Of a DNA stretch of 64,000 nucleotides, positions 44,673 to 54,784 are shown in pieces (positions within the stretch are counted from its first letter, which is position 1; the number at the start of each line of letters is the position of its first letter). The DNA comes from Microbacterium soli (GTDB taxonomy: Bacteria > Actinomycetota > Actinomycetes > Actinomycetales > Microbacteriaceae): positions 1,860,001 through 1,924,000 of the forward strand of contig NZ_BAABCP010000001.1 in the NCBI RefSeq assembly GCF_039539005.1, given 5' to 3'. The translations under genes were made by a program, and so were the position numbers. The notes under the pieces were generated by a model. That model searched no databases, was not told the DNA's origin, and saw only the letters and a program-made list of their open reading frames with translations.

Positions 44673-44711
44673 GGAGGGCGGCAGGCCGGTTCGAACGATC
44701 GGCCGCCCTCC
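44673..44711. terminator. bidirectional terminator between convergent genes
   Basis: GGAGGGCGGC-A-GGCCG (44673-44688) pairs with CGGCC-GCCCTCC (44700-44711), one to two bases bulged, loop about 11 nt, between the DoxX-like gene and the small membrane-protein gene at 44719. Confidence 0.5.
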
Positions 44712-44718
44712 CGCGCGT

Positions 44719-45069
44719 TCAGAGGCGCGAGCGCTGAGCGCGCCGGATCAGGCCGACCGCGCCGCTGACGAGGACCAGGGCGCCGACGGTCAGGAGTGCC
44801 AAGGCCGTCACGGTCCCCGGGGTCAGGGAGGCGAACCAGTCGGAGACGTCGTCCCGGCGGTCGCCGCTGCCGAGCATCCAGATCGCGTACCCTGCCAGCA
44901 CGGCGAAGCACACGCCCCAGACGATGGCGGCCCAGCGGGTTCGGGGCTGCGCAGCGGACACCGGCGCGGGGCCCTCGGGCTCAATCGGCTCGTTCTGCTC
45001 CACCCGACCCGTGCAATCTGCGAGCACGGCGTCCGGCTCGGGAAGGGGAACGGTCGGGTCGGTGCTCAT
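44719..45069 (-). CDS. small two-helix membrane protein of the PspC operon
   Basis: 116 residues. A Pro/Glu-rich cytoplasmic N-terminus of about 45 residues precedes helices AAIVWGVCFAVLAGYAIWML and ALALLTVGALVLVSGAVGLI and an Arg-rich tail. ATG overlaps the PspC-protein stop, so it is co-translated with it. No family recognised; presumably an accessory of the envelope-stress module. Confidence 0.65.
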   Translation of the reverse strand: MSTDPTVPLPEPDAVLADCTGRVEQNEPIEPEGPAPVSAAQPRTRWAAIVWGVCFAVLAGYAIWMLGSGDRRDDVSDWFASLTPGTVTALALLTVGALVLVSGAVGLIRRAQRSRL

Positions 45070-46655
45070 CTCGCGGCCTCCTTCTCGGCGTGGGTCGAGT
45101 ACACGACGACGATGCGTCCGGACTGCTGGTCGATCGTCACGGGAGCGATGGTGGTGCTCGGCGGTGCGCCGGGGTCATCGGGATTCGGCGACGACGCGAT
45201 GGTCTCGCTGTACAGGGTGCGTCCGTCGGAGAGACGGGTGCCGGTGAAGAGGCCCGCCGTGCTCGTGCTGTCGCCGTTCTGCGGGTACTCGATCCGATGC
45301 CATTCGACGGTGGCGTCGCCGACGGTGGCCGTGAGCCGCAGCTCGACGCCCTCGTCCACGAAGATCTCCGTGTACCCGGTTCCCTTGTGCAGCACCACCG
45401 GATGGGGAACCGGGTCGTCGAGGGCCACCAGGATGATCCCCGTGTTGCCGAACGGCTGCCGGGACTCGGTGACGCCGGCGCTCCGATTGGACAGCCCCGC
45501 GTCCCCGAAGCGCACGTTCCCGATCGTGGCCGCGCCCGCGGTGATCAGCCCCGCCACCAGCGTGCTCGCGGTCAGGAACGCCAGGAAGCCGCTGCGGCGC
45601 CTGGCGACCCCGGCGACGATCATGCTGAGGGCCAGCACCAGCGCAGCGGTGAGCACGGCCAGGGCGGCCGTCGTCAGCCCCGGGTCGGAGGACAGCAGCC
45701 GCACCGCGGCGGCGCTCACCAGTGCCACGCCCGCCGTCGTGGCGACGTATGCGACGCTCGCCCGCGGGTTCGAGGCGCGGCGGATGCGGCGGCGCTCCGC
45801 GGCCTCGGCGGCGAAGGCCGCAGCGGTCGCCTGCCGCTCCGCACGAGCGCGATCTCGGGCCGCCCTCTCCGCATCCTGCTGCTGCGCACGCCACGCCTGG
45901 TCCTGCTGCTGCCAGGCGGCGTGCTGCGCCCGCCAGATCGCCAGAGCCTCGGCATCCGCATCCCCATCCGCCGACGGGGTGGGCGACTCGGGGGGGAGAG
46001 GGGATGCCGACGACGCGCCCTCCGGCCCGGCACCCCCCTCCCGGAACTCCACATCGACGGCCGCGTCCGAGAAACCGGCCGGAGCGGAGGGGAAAGGGGG
46101 AGTCGCCGTCGCGGAAGCCGTTCGCGGATGCGGCGCGTCACCCCCGGGTGTGCGGCGCGCGGCGCGCACGATCAGGGCGAGCAGGATGCCGACCAGCACC
46201 AGCCCGACGATGAAGAGGAAGACGCCGAACGGGCTGGGCCCGGACATCTGCTGCGAGTACGGGTTGAGGATGCGTTCGACGAGCAGCAGACCGGCCGCGG
46301 GGGTGATCGAGGCCATCCCGAGCAGGATTCCGGCGAGGATTCCCAGCTGGGCGGGCTCGAACCGTCCCCGGGTCAGCTCTCGCAGGTGGATGCGCCCCTC
46401 GGGGTCGGGGAGCAGGGCCCAGGCGACGGCGTAGAGGAAGATCATCGGTAGGCCGGACAGCGCCGCCACGACGAACACGCCGCGGACGATGAGCGGATCG
46501 ATGCGCAGCCGTGAGGCGATGCCGGCGCAGACGCCACCGATCCAGCCGTCGGAGCGCGCGACGCCGAACCCGGAGACCCAGGAGAAGAACCGGTCGGATC
46601 GAGGGGGCGGCGCAGGTCGCTCCGGGGCAGGAGGCGGGGCAGTCGGAAAGGTCAT
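45066..46655 (-). CDS. PspC-domain multi-pass membrane protein with adhesin-like C-terminus
   Basis: 529 residues. The N-terminal PspC domain (about 25-90: SDGWIGGVCAGIASRLRIDP, ALSGLPMIFLYAVAWALLPD) is followed by further helices, an Ala/Gln/Arg-rich coiled region (AWQQQDQAWRAQQQDAERAA), more helices around 300-390 and an extracellular or cytosolic beta domain (about 400-529) resembling toast_rack-type sensors. This layout is typical of actinobacterial PspC proteins beside a PspC-kinase. Divergent from the kinase at 46770. Confidence 0.8.
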   Translation of the reverse strand: MTFPTAPPPAPERPAPPPRSDRFFSWVSGFGVARSDGWIGGVCAGIASRLRIDPLIVRGVFVVAALSGLPMIFLYAVAWALLPDPEGRIHLRELTRGRFEPAQLGILAGILLGMASITPAAGLLLVERILNPYSQQMSGPSPFGVFLFIVGLVLVGILLALIVRAARRTPGGDAPHPRTASATATPPFPSAPAGFSDAAVDVEFREGGAGPEGASSASPLPPESPTPSADGDADAEALAIWRAQHAAWQQQDQAWRAQQQDAERAARDRARAERQATAAAFAAEAAERRRIRRASNPRASVAYVATTAGVALVSAAAVRLLSSDPGLTTAALAVLTAALVLALSMIVAGVARRRSGFLAFLTASTLVAGLITAGAATIGNVRFGDAGLSNRSAGVTESRQPFGNTGIILVALDDPVPHPVVLHKGTGYTEIFVDEGVELRLTATVGDATVEWHRIEYPQNGDSTSTAGLFTGTRLSDGRTLYSETIASSPNPDDPGAPPSTTIAPVTIDQQSGRIVVVYSTHAEKEAAR

Positions 46656-46769
46656 GCTCCGATCCTTGCGGTGCGCGGTCGGATGCCGCCATGGGGGGAT
46701 CCCCTGACCGGCCCCTGATCCTGGCCTCCGGGCTCCAGTCCGTGGCCCGTCGAGTGGTTGGATGGCGTC

Positions 46770-48011
46770 ATGTCCTCTTCCGCGCAGCATCCGTCGTCGA
46801 CGCCCCTGGTGCGGCCGCCGCGTGCCGCAGCGCCGCCGCGCCCGGAGTTGACACGCGTGCGCGAGTGCCTGATCTCGGGCACGACGGCGGGGCTCGCACG
46901 GCACCTGGGCGTGTCGGTCCTCCTCGTGCGGGGCCTGTTCGTCGCGCTCACGATGCTCGCCGGCGCCGGGATCCTGCTCTACATCTGGTGCTGGGCGTTC
47001 ACACCGTGGGAGCACGGCGCGTCGGCGCCGTCGCGGAGGGCGCCGGTCGCGTGGGTGCTGCTGGTCGTCGCGGCGGCTCTCGAGCTGATCGTGCTGCTGA
47101 CTCTGCGCGGTGGAGGCATGTTCAGCGTGTCGCCGGTGGACATGGGGGTCCATTCCCCCGTATACGCGGATCTGGGCGCCCTCTTCGGTCTGGTGCTGCT
47201 GCTGGTCGTGTCGGCACTGTGGGCCGATCTGATCGACAGGCATGACCCCGCCCGTGGGCCGCGGCATGCGGCGATCGTGCGCGGTATTGCGATCGTCCTG
47301 ATGATGCTTCTGCTGATCGGAACATTGACGAACCCGGTCGACCCGGCCTACCTGCTCGCACCGTTCGCCGGACTGCTGGCGATGTTCGCCTCGTCGCTCA
47401 TGCACCGCTGGCGCGAGCTGTCGGGGGAGCGCATCCGGCGCATCCGCGAGGAGCAGCGCAGCGAGATGGCTGCCCACCTGCATGACTCGGTGCTGCAGAC
47501 CCTGGCGCTCATCCAGAACCGTGCGGGGGCCTCCAGCGAGGCGGCCCGTCTCGCGCGAGCCCAGGAGCGCGAGCTGCGGGCGTGGCTGTACGACGGGGAC
47601 GCTCCCGCCGACAGTGATCTGGCCACCGACCTGCGCGACTACGCGGGCGCCCTGGAGCTGGACTTCCCCGTGCGCATCGACGTCGTCTCCGCCGGGCTCT
47701 CCGCCGAGCGCGCCAGTGGGGAGGTGGCGGCCGCCGCACGGGAGGCCATGCTCAACGCGGCGCGGCATGCCGGCGGCGAGGTGTCGGTGTACATCGAGGG
47801 CTCCGCGAGCGGTGTGGACGTGTTCATCCGCGACCGCGGGACGGGGTTCGCGCTCGATGAGGTTCCCGGCGACCGGCTCGGGGTCCGGCAGTCGATCATC
47901 GGCCGCATGAGGCGGAACGGGGGCTCGGCGACGGTGCGCAGCGACGAGGGCGGCACGGAGGTGCACCTGCGGACCGCGGGGGCGCAGACGAGGGCCGGGG
48001 AGGACGCATGA
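46770..48011 (+). CDS. PspC-containing sensor histidine kinase
   Basis: 413 residues. PspC domain (about 30-85: VRECLISGTTAGLARHLGVS) joined to four further helices, a HisKA_3-type dimerisation segment (MAAHLHDSVLQTLALIQNRA with phosphoacceptor His) and a HATPase domain (AREAMLNAARHAGG, IRDRGTGFALDEVP). This PspC-kinase fusion class responds to envelope stress, in the manner of LiaS-like kinases. ATG 46770 has no Shine-Dalgarno and a TTGGAT hexamer 6 bases before, suggesting a leaderless mRNA. Overlaps its regulator by ATGA. Confidence 0.88.
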   Translation: MSSSAQHPSSTPLVRPPRAAAPPRPELTRVRECLISGTTAGLARHLGVSVLLVRGLFVALTMLAGAGILLYIWCWAFTPWEHGASAPSRRAPVAWVLLVVAAALELIVLLTLRGGGMFSVSPVDMGVHSPVYADLGALFGLVLLLVVSALWADLIDRHDPARGPRHAAIVRGIAIVLMMLLLIGTLTNPVDPAYLLAPFAGLLAMFASSLMHRWRELSGERIRRIREEQRSEMAAHLHDSVLQTLALIQNRAGASSEAARLARAQERELRAWLYDGDAPADSDLATDLRDYAGALELDFPVRIDVVSAGLSAERASGEVAAAAREAMLNAARHAGGEVSVYIEGSASGVDVFIRDRGTGFALDEVPGDRLGVRQSIIGRMRRNGGSATVRSDEGGTEVHLRTAGAQTRAGEDA

Positions 48012-48664
48012 GCGGCATCCGCGTGGTGATCGTCGACGATCACTCGATCTTCCGCTCCGGTCTGCGCGCCGACCTCGACGACACCGTGGAGGTGGTCGGC
48101 GAGGCCGCGGACGTGCCTTCGGCGATCGCCGTGATCGCCGAGACGGCGCCCGACGTCGTGCTGCTGGACGTGCATCTGCCCGGCGGAGCGGGAGCGGATG
48201 CCGCCGGCGGCGAGTCCGTGATCCGCGGTTCGGCGCCGACGACGGCGCGCTTCCTCGCGCTGAGCGTGTCGGATGCCGCGGAGGATGTCGTGCGGGTGAT
48301 CCGCGCCGGCGCGCGCGGGTACATCACCAAGGGGTCGTCCGGGGTGGAGGTCTCGCGCGCCGTGCACGCGGTGGCCGACGGCGACGCGGTGTTCTCGCCG
48401 CGGCTGGCGGGCTTCGTGCTGGATGCGTTCGGTGCGGTGGCCGGGGAGACGGCGTCGGTGGACGACGAGCTGGACCGCCTCTCGGCCCGCGAGCAGGAGG
48501 TGATGCGTCTCATCGCCCGCGGCTATGCGTACAAGGAGGTCGCGGCCGAACTCTTCATCTCGATCAAAACCGTCGAGACCCATGTGTCTGCGGTGCTGCG
48601 CAAACTCCAGCTGTCGTCCCGGCATGAGCTGACCGTCTGGGCCTCGGCGCGCCGACTGTTGTAG
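48008..48664 (+). CDS. LuxR/NarL-family response regulator of the PspC kinase
   Basis: 218 residues. Receiver with DDH near residue 9, phospho-Asp in VVLLDVHLPGG and Lys in GYITKGSSGVE, then LuxR HTH (LSAREQEVMRLIARGYAYKE, ELFISIKTVETHVSAVLRKL). It overlaps the kinase stop, forming one two-component pair. Likely targets are its own operon and the divergent PspC gene. Confidence 0.92.
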   Translation: MSGIRVVIVDDHSIFRSGLRADLDDTVEVVGEAADVPSAIAVIAETAPDVVLLDVHLPGGAGADAAGGESVIRGSAPTTARFLALSVSDAAEDVVRVIRAGARGYITKGSSGVEVSRAVHAVADGDAVFSPRLAGFVLDAFGAVAGETASVDDELDRLSAREQEVMRLIARGYAYKEVAAELFISIKTVETHVSAVLRKLQLSSRHELTVWASARRLL

Positions 48665-48782
48665 CGGCGGCCTGTCTCGGCCGACGACGGCTGGTCCCGG
48701 AACAGCCCGAGCGAGCGCGACGGCCGCGCATGGGGTGGCGGCATCCGCCGCAGGGGGCGGCGACGGATGCCGGGAGCGGGCG

Positions 48783-49190
48783 TCAGGCGGCGAGCCAGAG
48801 ACCCTTCTGGTCCGTGGCGATGTGCATGCCGGCGGCGACGGTCTCATCGTCGCCGATGCGCGCGCCCCGCGCGATGCGGGCCCCCGCGCCGATGTCGGTG
48901 CGCACGCCGACATGGGCGCCTGCGCCGATCACCGCGCCCTGTCCGATGTATGCGTGCGCGTCGATGTACGCGTTCTCGCCGATCACGGCATCCGCGTCAA
49001 CCCACGCCCCGCGGACGATCGTCGCACCTGCGCCGATCCGCGCACCGGGTTCGACATAGGCCCCGGCCTCGATGAGCGCCAGACGGTTGACCTTCGCGCC
49101 GTGCGCGACGAGCCCACGACCGTTGACGTGCTTGCGATACCGCAGCGTCGCGCCCTGGTCGTCTTCGATGTCGATGTAGTTCTTGCCCAC
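48783..49190 (-). CDS. left-handed beta-helix (hexapeptide-repeat) protein
   Basis: 135 residues. After a 40-residue N-terminal part the protein consists of imperfect hexapeptide repeats with aliphatic residue first (IEAGAYVEPGARIGAGATIV, AVIGENAYIDAHAYIGQGAV, continuing to IGDDETVAAG). The acyltransferase catalytic His and a CoA-binding C-terminus are not evident, so it may be a structural or carbonic-anhydrase-like trimer rather than an enzyme. GGAGG precedes the ATG. Confidence 0.7.
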   Translation of the reverse strand: MGKNYIDIEDDQGATLRYRKHVNGRGLVAHGAKVNRLALIEAGAYVEPGARIGAGATIVRGAWVDADAVIGENAYIDAHAYIGQGAVIGAGAHVGVRTDIGAGARIARGARIGDDETVAAGMHIATDQKGLWLAA

Positions 49191-49297
49191 GATTCCTCCC
49201 GTGTCCGGAGACCTCCGGATATACCTACAACCACGGCCGGGGAAAAATCATTCCCCGGTGCGGGAGGCGGTTGCGACGCAGGGGCGGCACCGCGGTC

Positions 49298-50068
49298 TCA
49301 GCGCGGTGAAGCGCTTCCGGGCGCAGTGCGGGCCGGCCCGGGCGAGGAGAGGAGGTCGCGGGCGAGGAGGGTCGCCCCCGCGACGGCGGTCGGCATGATG
49401 AGGACGGCTCCGAGCGGGATCGTGAAGCACAGCTGCGTGGCCACGCCGAAGCCCAGCAGCCGCGAGCGCCGGGATGCGAACAGTCGGGAGCGCTCGGAGC
49501 CGGGCACGTCACGGGCGTTCAACGCCCGCCCGGTGAGCTCACGGGCGATCAGCCGACCGGTCAGCAGCATGCCGGCCACGGCGGCGGCCGGCGCGCCGAC
49601 CGCCGGGATCAGCCCCAGCGCCAGTGCGAGGACGGCGACGAGGACGCCCAGCAGGACCAGGCGGATGCTCTCGCCGATCGCCACCCGCATCCCGCCGTCA
49701 CCCTCCGGGACCTCGCCGCCGAGATCGTTCTCGACGGCCCGCCAGATGCGCTGATAGAACGGATCGCCGATCAGCAGCGCCAGCGCCGTGAACACCACGC
49801 CGGCCAGCACGAGCGAGCCGATCACGACCACGGCGCCGATCGCCACGCGCAGAGCGGTCGTCCACCCAGGACTCCAGGAATCGGCGAACGGCGTGAACCA
49901 ACGGGTGATCGCCCCCAGCGACGCCCACAGCGGGATGATCGCCGCAGCCAGCACGAGCAGTGCGATGAGTCCGGGGACCAGCCCGAGCAGCATGAGGGCG
50001 GGCATCCGTCTCCAATACCCGAACCCGCGACCCAGGAACCGGACCCCGGTGAGCAGCTCGCTGATCAT
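49298..50068 (-). CDS. EI24/CysZ-like membrane protein
   Basis: 256 residues, four to six helices. Start ISELLTGVRFLGRGFGYWRR and later GLVPGLIALLVLAAAIIPLW, ALALLIGDPFYQRIWRAVEN, and TQLCFTIPLGAVLIMPTAVA match the EI24 domain (sulfate-permease CysZ-like in Gram-negatives, unknown role in actinobacteria). Lies 38 bp after lhr on the same strand and may be co-transcribed. Confidence 0.78.
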   Translation of the reverse strand: MISELLTGVRFLGRGFGYWRRMPALMLLGLVPGLIALLVLAAAIIPLWASLGAITRWFTPFADSWSPGWTTALRVAIGAVVVIGSLVLAGVVFTALALLIGDPFYQRIWRAVENDLGGEVPEGDGGMRVAIGESIRLVLLGVLVAVLALALGLIPAVGAPAAAVAGMLLTGRLIARELTGRALNARDVPGSERSRLFASRRSRLLGFGVATQLCFTIPLGAVLIMPTAVAGATLLARDLLSSPGPARTAPGSASPR

Positions 50069-50106
50069 GACAGCAACACTAGGGCAGCCCGTCGGCCGCG
50101 CATCGG

Positions 50107-53100
50107 CTACACCACCCTGCGAAGCGCGCAGCCGCGCGGCGTCACGACGAACCCGGCCTCCTGCAGGAGCAGCGCGAACGACGTGCCGTGAACCGCCGAG
50201 CCGTTGATCTTCTCGACCGTGAGCGTCTCCAGTCGACGCGCACGGGACGTCGCGACGAGGTCGGTCACCGCGCGGCGAAGCACCTCGGGGTCGTCGTCGA
50301 AGGCCAGCACGGTGCGGCCGCCACGCTCCAGGTACAGCACGAGAGCGCCGTCGACGAGCACGACCAGACCGCCGGCCTTGCGGCCGGGGCGGTGGGAGAC
50401 CGCATCCAGACGCGGCCAGGCCAGGGCGGCGCCGTAGGGGTTGGCGGGGTCGGTCGCCGCGAGGGTCACGGCATTGCGCGGTGGAGGGTCGGCGAGGGTC
50501 GAGAAGGTGCGCAGCCGGTCGACGGTGGCGGATGCCGCGAACTGCGCCGCCCCGAGCTTCTCGATCAGGTAGCCGCGGCGGCAGTGCCCCGCCTCCTCGA
50601 ACCCCGCCAGCACCCGGTACGCCTGGGCGAAGCCGCCCGGGACGTCCTCCGCCTGCACGGCGCCGCGGGTGACGACGCCGTAGCGATCGAGAAGCAGCCC
50701 CGCGGTCACCGTCGCGCGTCGAGCGGCATCCGGGTCGGTGTCCGGGAGATGCGCCCAGCGCCCTCCGACGCCGACCGAGGGCGGGCGGGGAGTCGGCCGC
50801 GCCGGCGAGATGCCCCGGTATGTGCGGGTGCGCGGTGCACGCCGGGCGGTCCGGTGCGCCTGCGTGCCGCCGGCGAGCAGGGCCCGCACGGGAGCGAACG
50901 TGTCGTTCGTGACATGCCCCTGCCAGGTGAGCGCCCACAGTGCGTCGAGGACGCTCTGCTCGTTCTCCGCGCTGATCATCGCGCGCAGCGCACCCGTGAA
51001 CGAGGCGCCGCTGAGGCGCAGTGCGTCGAGGATCTTCTCCTCCAACGACCCGGCTGCCGGAGCCTCCTCGGGGATCGGCAGCGTGAACGGCATGAGATCG
51101 GCGGGATGCAGCGACACCCAGCCGTCGCGTCCGGGCAGCGCGCCATGGCCGGCCCACACGACCTCGCCCGCGGTGGTGAGCTCGTCCAGCAGGGCGGGCG
51201 CATAATCGCGCACGCGACCGGGCAGCACGAGCGACTCCCAGGCGCTGGCGGGGATGGGTACGCCGGCGAACTGCTCGATCACGGTCAAGACGCCGTCGAC
51301 ACCCTCGAGCGGACGGGTCAGGTGCTGCCAGTCCGGCAGGAACCGCGCATAGGCCTGCGGGTCGACCGGCTCCACACTGCCGCGGATCGCGGCGAGCGAG
51401 CGCATCCGCAGTCGGCGCAGCACCTCGGCATCGCACCACTCCTTCGCACCGCTCGGATCCGCGTCGACGGCAGGCAGGAAGTAGCCGCTGCTCAGCCGTC
51501 CCGCCGATCCCAGCCGCTGGAGGGCGTGCCGGGCGACAGCCGTTCCGATCCCGAACCGCCCGGCGACGGCATCCGTCGTGAACGGACCGTGGGTACGGGC
51601 GTACCGCGACACGAGATCGCCGAGCGGGTCTGCGACGGGCTCCAGGAATGCGACGGGGATGCCGGTGGGCAGCGCCGCGCCGAGCGCATCCCGCAGCCTT
51701 CCGGCATCCTCGATCACGGCGAAACGGGCATGCCCGGCGATCGTGACGGGGATCGCGCGTCGGGCGGCCACGAGCTCACCGAGGAGAGCGGATGCGTGTT
51801 CCGGCGTCGTAGGGCCGGCGGCATGCACCTCGGCCGTGTCGTCGGTGTCCCCACGGGGCGCCGCGCCCGTCATGGCGTCGCCCTCCAGCCGTGCCGCCAC
51901 CTCCTCGGCATCCAGCGGGCCCAGCATTCGCAGCAGGTCGGCGACGCCCTCTCGTCCTCGGGCCCGGCGCCGTGGATCCAGCCGCTGCGCCTCGAGCTCG
52001 AACTGCGCGATCACGTCGGGATCGAGCAGCTCGCGCATCTCCACCGTGCCCAGCAGCTCGCCCAGCAGGGCGGGATCGACCGAGAGAGCGGCCGCCCTCC
52101 GCTCGGCCAGGGGCGAGTCGCCCTCGTACATGAACGCGCCGACGTACCCGAACAGCAGATCGCGCGCATACGGAGACGGCTGGGCGGGCGCGGTCTCGAC
52201 GAGGCGGATGCGGCGCTCGGCGATGTCGGTGACGAGCCGGCGCAGCGAGGGCAGATCGTAGACATCCTGCAGCACCTCGCGCAGGGTCTCCAGGATCACG
52301 GGGAAGGTCGGATGCCTCCTCGCGACCTCCAGCAGCTGCGCCGACCGCTGGCGCTGCTGCCACAGCGGCGTGCGCCTGCCGGGATTCCTGCGCGGCAAGA
52401 GCAGCGCGCGGGCTGCGCACTCCCGGAACCGCGAGGCGAACAGGGCCGACCCGCCGACCTCGGCGGTGACGATCTGCTCGAGCTCGTCCGCGTCGAACAC
52501 GAACAGCTCGGCGCCGGGCGGTTCGGCATCGGCATCCGGGATGCGCACGATGATGCCGTCGTCGCTCGCGACGGCGGATCCCTCCACGCCGAGCCGCTCG
52601 CGCACGCGCGCGTTGATCGCGAGCGCCCAGGGCGCGTGCACCTTCATGCCGTACGGGGAATGCAGGATCACCCGCCAGTCGCCGACCTCGTCGTGCCCGC
52701 GCTCGACGGTGAGGGCGCGGTCGGTCGGCAGGGTGCCGGTGGTCTCCCGCTGCTCGGCGAGATAGCTCATCAGGTTGGCGCGCGCCCGTTCGTCCAGACC
52801 CGCGTCGATCAGGCGCTGCTGCGCTACGGCGGGTTCGGCGGTGGACACCTCGCGGGAGAAGCGGCCGAGGGCCTCGCCGAGCTCGAAGGGGCGGCCGATG
52901 CCGTCGCCGTGCCAGAACGGCACTTTGCCCGGCTGACCGTACGCGGGGATGACGTTGACGCGGTCGTGCGTGATCTCGGCGATCCGCCAGCTGGTGGTGC
53001 CGAGCGTGAACACATCCCCCACGCGCGACTCGTAGACCATCTCCTCGTCGAGCTCGCCCACCCGGGCGCCCGTCGTCTCACCCGCGACGAAGACCCCGAA

Positions 53101-54729
53101 CAGGCCGCGGTCGGGGATCGTGCCGCCGCTGGTCACGGCGATGCGCTGTGCACCGGGGCGCCCGGTCAACGTCCCGGCATCCCGATCCCACACCAGTCGC
53201 GGACGCAGCTCGGCGAACTCGTCGGACGGATACCTGCCCGCGAGCAGGTCGAGCGTGGCCTCGTAGGCGGATCGGGGGAGCGTCTGGAACGGAGCGCTGC
53301 GCCGCACGGTCTCGAACCACTCCTCGACCGAGACCGTGTCGAGCGCGCAGGCCGCCACGGTCTGCTGCGCGAGGATGTCGAGCGGATTGCGCGGCACGGC
53401 GATCGCCTCGATCTGGCCCTTCAGCATCCGCTCGGTGACGACCGCCGTGTGCAGCACGTCGCCGCGATGCTTGGGGAAGAGGGACGCCCGGCTGATCTCG
53501 CCGACCTGATGCCCGGCCCGGCCGACGCGCTGCAGTCCGGACGCCGCGGACGGCGGCGCCTCCACCTGGATCACCAGGTCGACGGCGCCCATGTCGATGC
53601 CGAGCTCCAGGCTGCTCGTCGCGACGACGCAGCGCAGCGCGCCGGACTTCAACTCCTCCTCGACGATCGCGCGCTGCTCCTTCGACACCGAACCATGATG
53701 GGCCTTCGCGAGCACGTGCTCGGCGCCTGCCGCGGAACCGGTCGAATCGGGGACGGCGCCGCCCATCCGCTCCGCGTGGATCTCGTTGAGTCGCCCGGTG
53801 AGCCGCTCGGCCAGCCGGCGCGAGTTCGCGAACACGATCGTCGACCGGTTCTCCAGCACCCTGTCGACGATCGCCTCCTCGACGTGCGGCCAGACCGAGC
53901 CCGTGACCTCCGTGTACTCGGCATCCGCGGCATCCGCAGGCGACGGCGCACCGGGCGGCGGGGGAGGGTTGCGCATGTCCTCCATCGGGACGACCACGCC
54001 CAGTTCGAAGGTCTTCACGGCGCGAGGCGCCACGATGTCGACGGGAGCGGAACCGCCGAGGAACCGTGCGACCTCGTCGATGGGGCGGACGGTGGCGGAC
54101 AGCCCGATGCGCTGCGCGGGCCGCCCGGCGCCGCGCGCCCCGCGCAGGGCGTCCAGCCTCTCCAGGCTCACCGCGAGATGCGCGCCGCGTTTGGTGGCCG
54201 CCACCGCGTGCACCTCGTCGATGATCACCGTGTGCACGCCGCGCAGCGTCTCCCCGGCACGGCTGGTGAGCATGAGGTACAGCGACTCGGGCGTCGTGAT
54301 GAGGATGTCGGGCGGGGCGCTGACCAGCTTGCGCCGATCGCTCGAGGTCGTGTCGCCCGAGCGCACCCCGACCGTGACCTCCGGCACCGGCAGGCCGAGC
54401 CGACGGGCCGACTGCCCGATGCCGATGAGGGGCGAGCGCAGGTTGCGCTCGACGTCGACGCCCAGCGCCTTCAGCGGGGAGATGTAGAGGATGCGCGTGC
54501 GCGGCCCGCCCTCGGCATCCGTCCCTCCCGCTCTCTCGCGGAAGACACTGTCTATCGCCCAGAGGAACGCGGACAGCGTCTTGCCCGACCCGGTCGGGGC
54601 GACGATGAGGGCGTTGCGCCCGGCTGAGATGGCCTTCCATGCCCCCGCCTGCGCGGGTGTGGGTGCGTCGAACGCCCCGCGGAACCAGTCCTGGGTGGCG
54701 GGGGCGAAGCGGTCGAGCACATCGCTCAT
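50107..54729 (-). CDS. lhr: Lhr-family large ATP-dependent helicase
   Basis: 1540 residues, matching the length of long Lhr proteins. Core: Walker A APTGSGKTLSAF near residue 45, DEVH in IIDEVHAVAATKRGAH, motif III SATVRP, motif V/VI region SSLELGIDMGAVDLVIQVEA and LQRVGRAGH, then the winged-helix and beta-barrel Lhr domains up to about 860. The C-terminal half (about 900-1540) is the extension found in mycobacterial and E. coli Lhr (uracil-glycosylase-related tail). Acts in DNA repair of alkylated or cross-linked DNA. ATG 54729 selected because homology begins there; the frame runs 46 codons further. Confidence 0.92.
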   Translation of the reverse strand: MSDVLDRFAPATQDWFRGAFDAPTPAQAGAWKAISAGRNALIVAPTGSGKTLSAFLWAIDSVFRERAGGTDAEGGPRTRILYISPLKALGVDVERNLRSPLIGIGQSARRLGLPVPEVTVGVRSGDTTSSDRRKLVSAPPDILITTPESLYLMLTSRAGETLRGVHTVIIDEVHAVAATKRGAHLAVSLERLDALRGARGAGRPAQRIGLSATVRPIDEVARFLGGSAPVDIVAPRAVKTFELGVVVPMEDMRNPPPPPGAPSPADAADAEYTEVTGSVWPHVEEAIVDRVLENRSTIVFANSRRLAERLTGRLNEIHAERMGGAVPDSTGSAAGAEHVLAKAHHGSVSKEQRAIVEEELKSGALRCVVATSSLELGIDMGAVDLVIQVEAPPSAASGLQRVGRAGHQVGEISRASLFPKHRGDVLHTAVVTERMLKGQIEAIAVPRNPLDILAQQTVAACALDTVSVEEWFETVRRSAPFQTLPRSAYEATLDLLAGRYPSDEFAELRPRLVWDRDAGTLTGRPGAQRIAVTSGGTIPDRGLFGVFVAGETTGARVGELDEEMVYESRVGDVFTLGTTSWRIAEITHDRVNVIPAYGQPGKVPFWHGDGIGRPFELGEALGRFSREVSTAEPAVAQQRLIDAGLDERARANLMSYLAEQRETTGTLPTDRALTVERGHDEVGDWRVILHSPYGMKVHAPWALAINARVRERLGVEGSAVASDDGIIVRIPDADAEPPGAELFVFDADELEQIVTAEVGGSALFASRFRECAARALLLPRRNPGRRTPLWQQRQRSAQLLEVARRHPTFPVILETLREVLQDVYDLPSLRRLVTDIAERRIRLVETAPAQPSPYARDLLFGYVGAFMYEGDSPLAERRAAALSVDPALLGELLGTVEMRELLDPDVIAQFELEAQRLDPRRRARGREGVADLLRMLGPLDAEEVAARLEGDAMTGAAPRGDTDDTAEVHAAGPTTPEHASALLGELVAARRAIPVTIAGHARFAVIEDAGRLRDALGAALPTGIPVAFLEPVADPLGDLVSRYARTHGPFTTDAVAGRFGIGTAVARHALQRLGSAGRLSSGYFLPAVDADPSGAKEWCDAEVLRRLRMRSLAAIRGSVEPVDPQAYARFLPDWQHLTRPLEGVDGVLTVIEQFAGVPIPASAWESLVLPGRVRDYAPALLDELTTAGEVVWAGHGALPGRDGWVSLHPADLMPFTLPIPEEAPAAGSLEEKILDALRLSGASFTGALRAMISAENEQSVLDALWALTWQGHVTNDTFAPVRALLAGGTQAHRTARRAPRTRTYRGISPARPTPRPPSVGVGGRWAHLPDTDPDAARRATVTAGLLLDRYGVVTRGAVQAEDVPGGFAQAYRVLAGFEEAGHCRRGYLIEKLGAAQFAASATVDRLRTFSTLADPPPRNAVTLAATDPANPYGAALAWPRLDAVSHRPGRKAGGLVVLVDGALVLYLERGGRTVLAFDDDPEVLRRAVTDLVATSRARRLETLTVEKINGSAVHGTSFALLLQEAGFVVTPRGCALRRVV

Positions 54730-54784
54730 CCCTCCATCATGCGGCAGGCCGCCGACACCGGGCTCCTCGGCCTTGGACACCGCA

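Noticed and set aside
50188..54627. A 1479-codon open frame antisense to lhr, and similar long antisense frames elsewhere (for example 2811-4205, 16452-18047, 23822-26068, 39823-42837).
   Set aside because: They mirror the codon structure of clearly homologous genes on the other strand in a G+C-rich genome, have Arg/Gly/Pro/Ala-rich composition and no recognisable domain.
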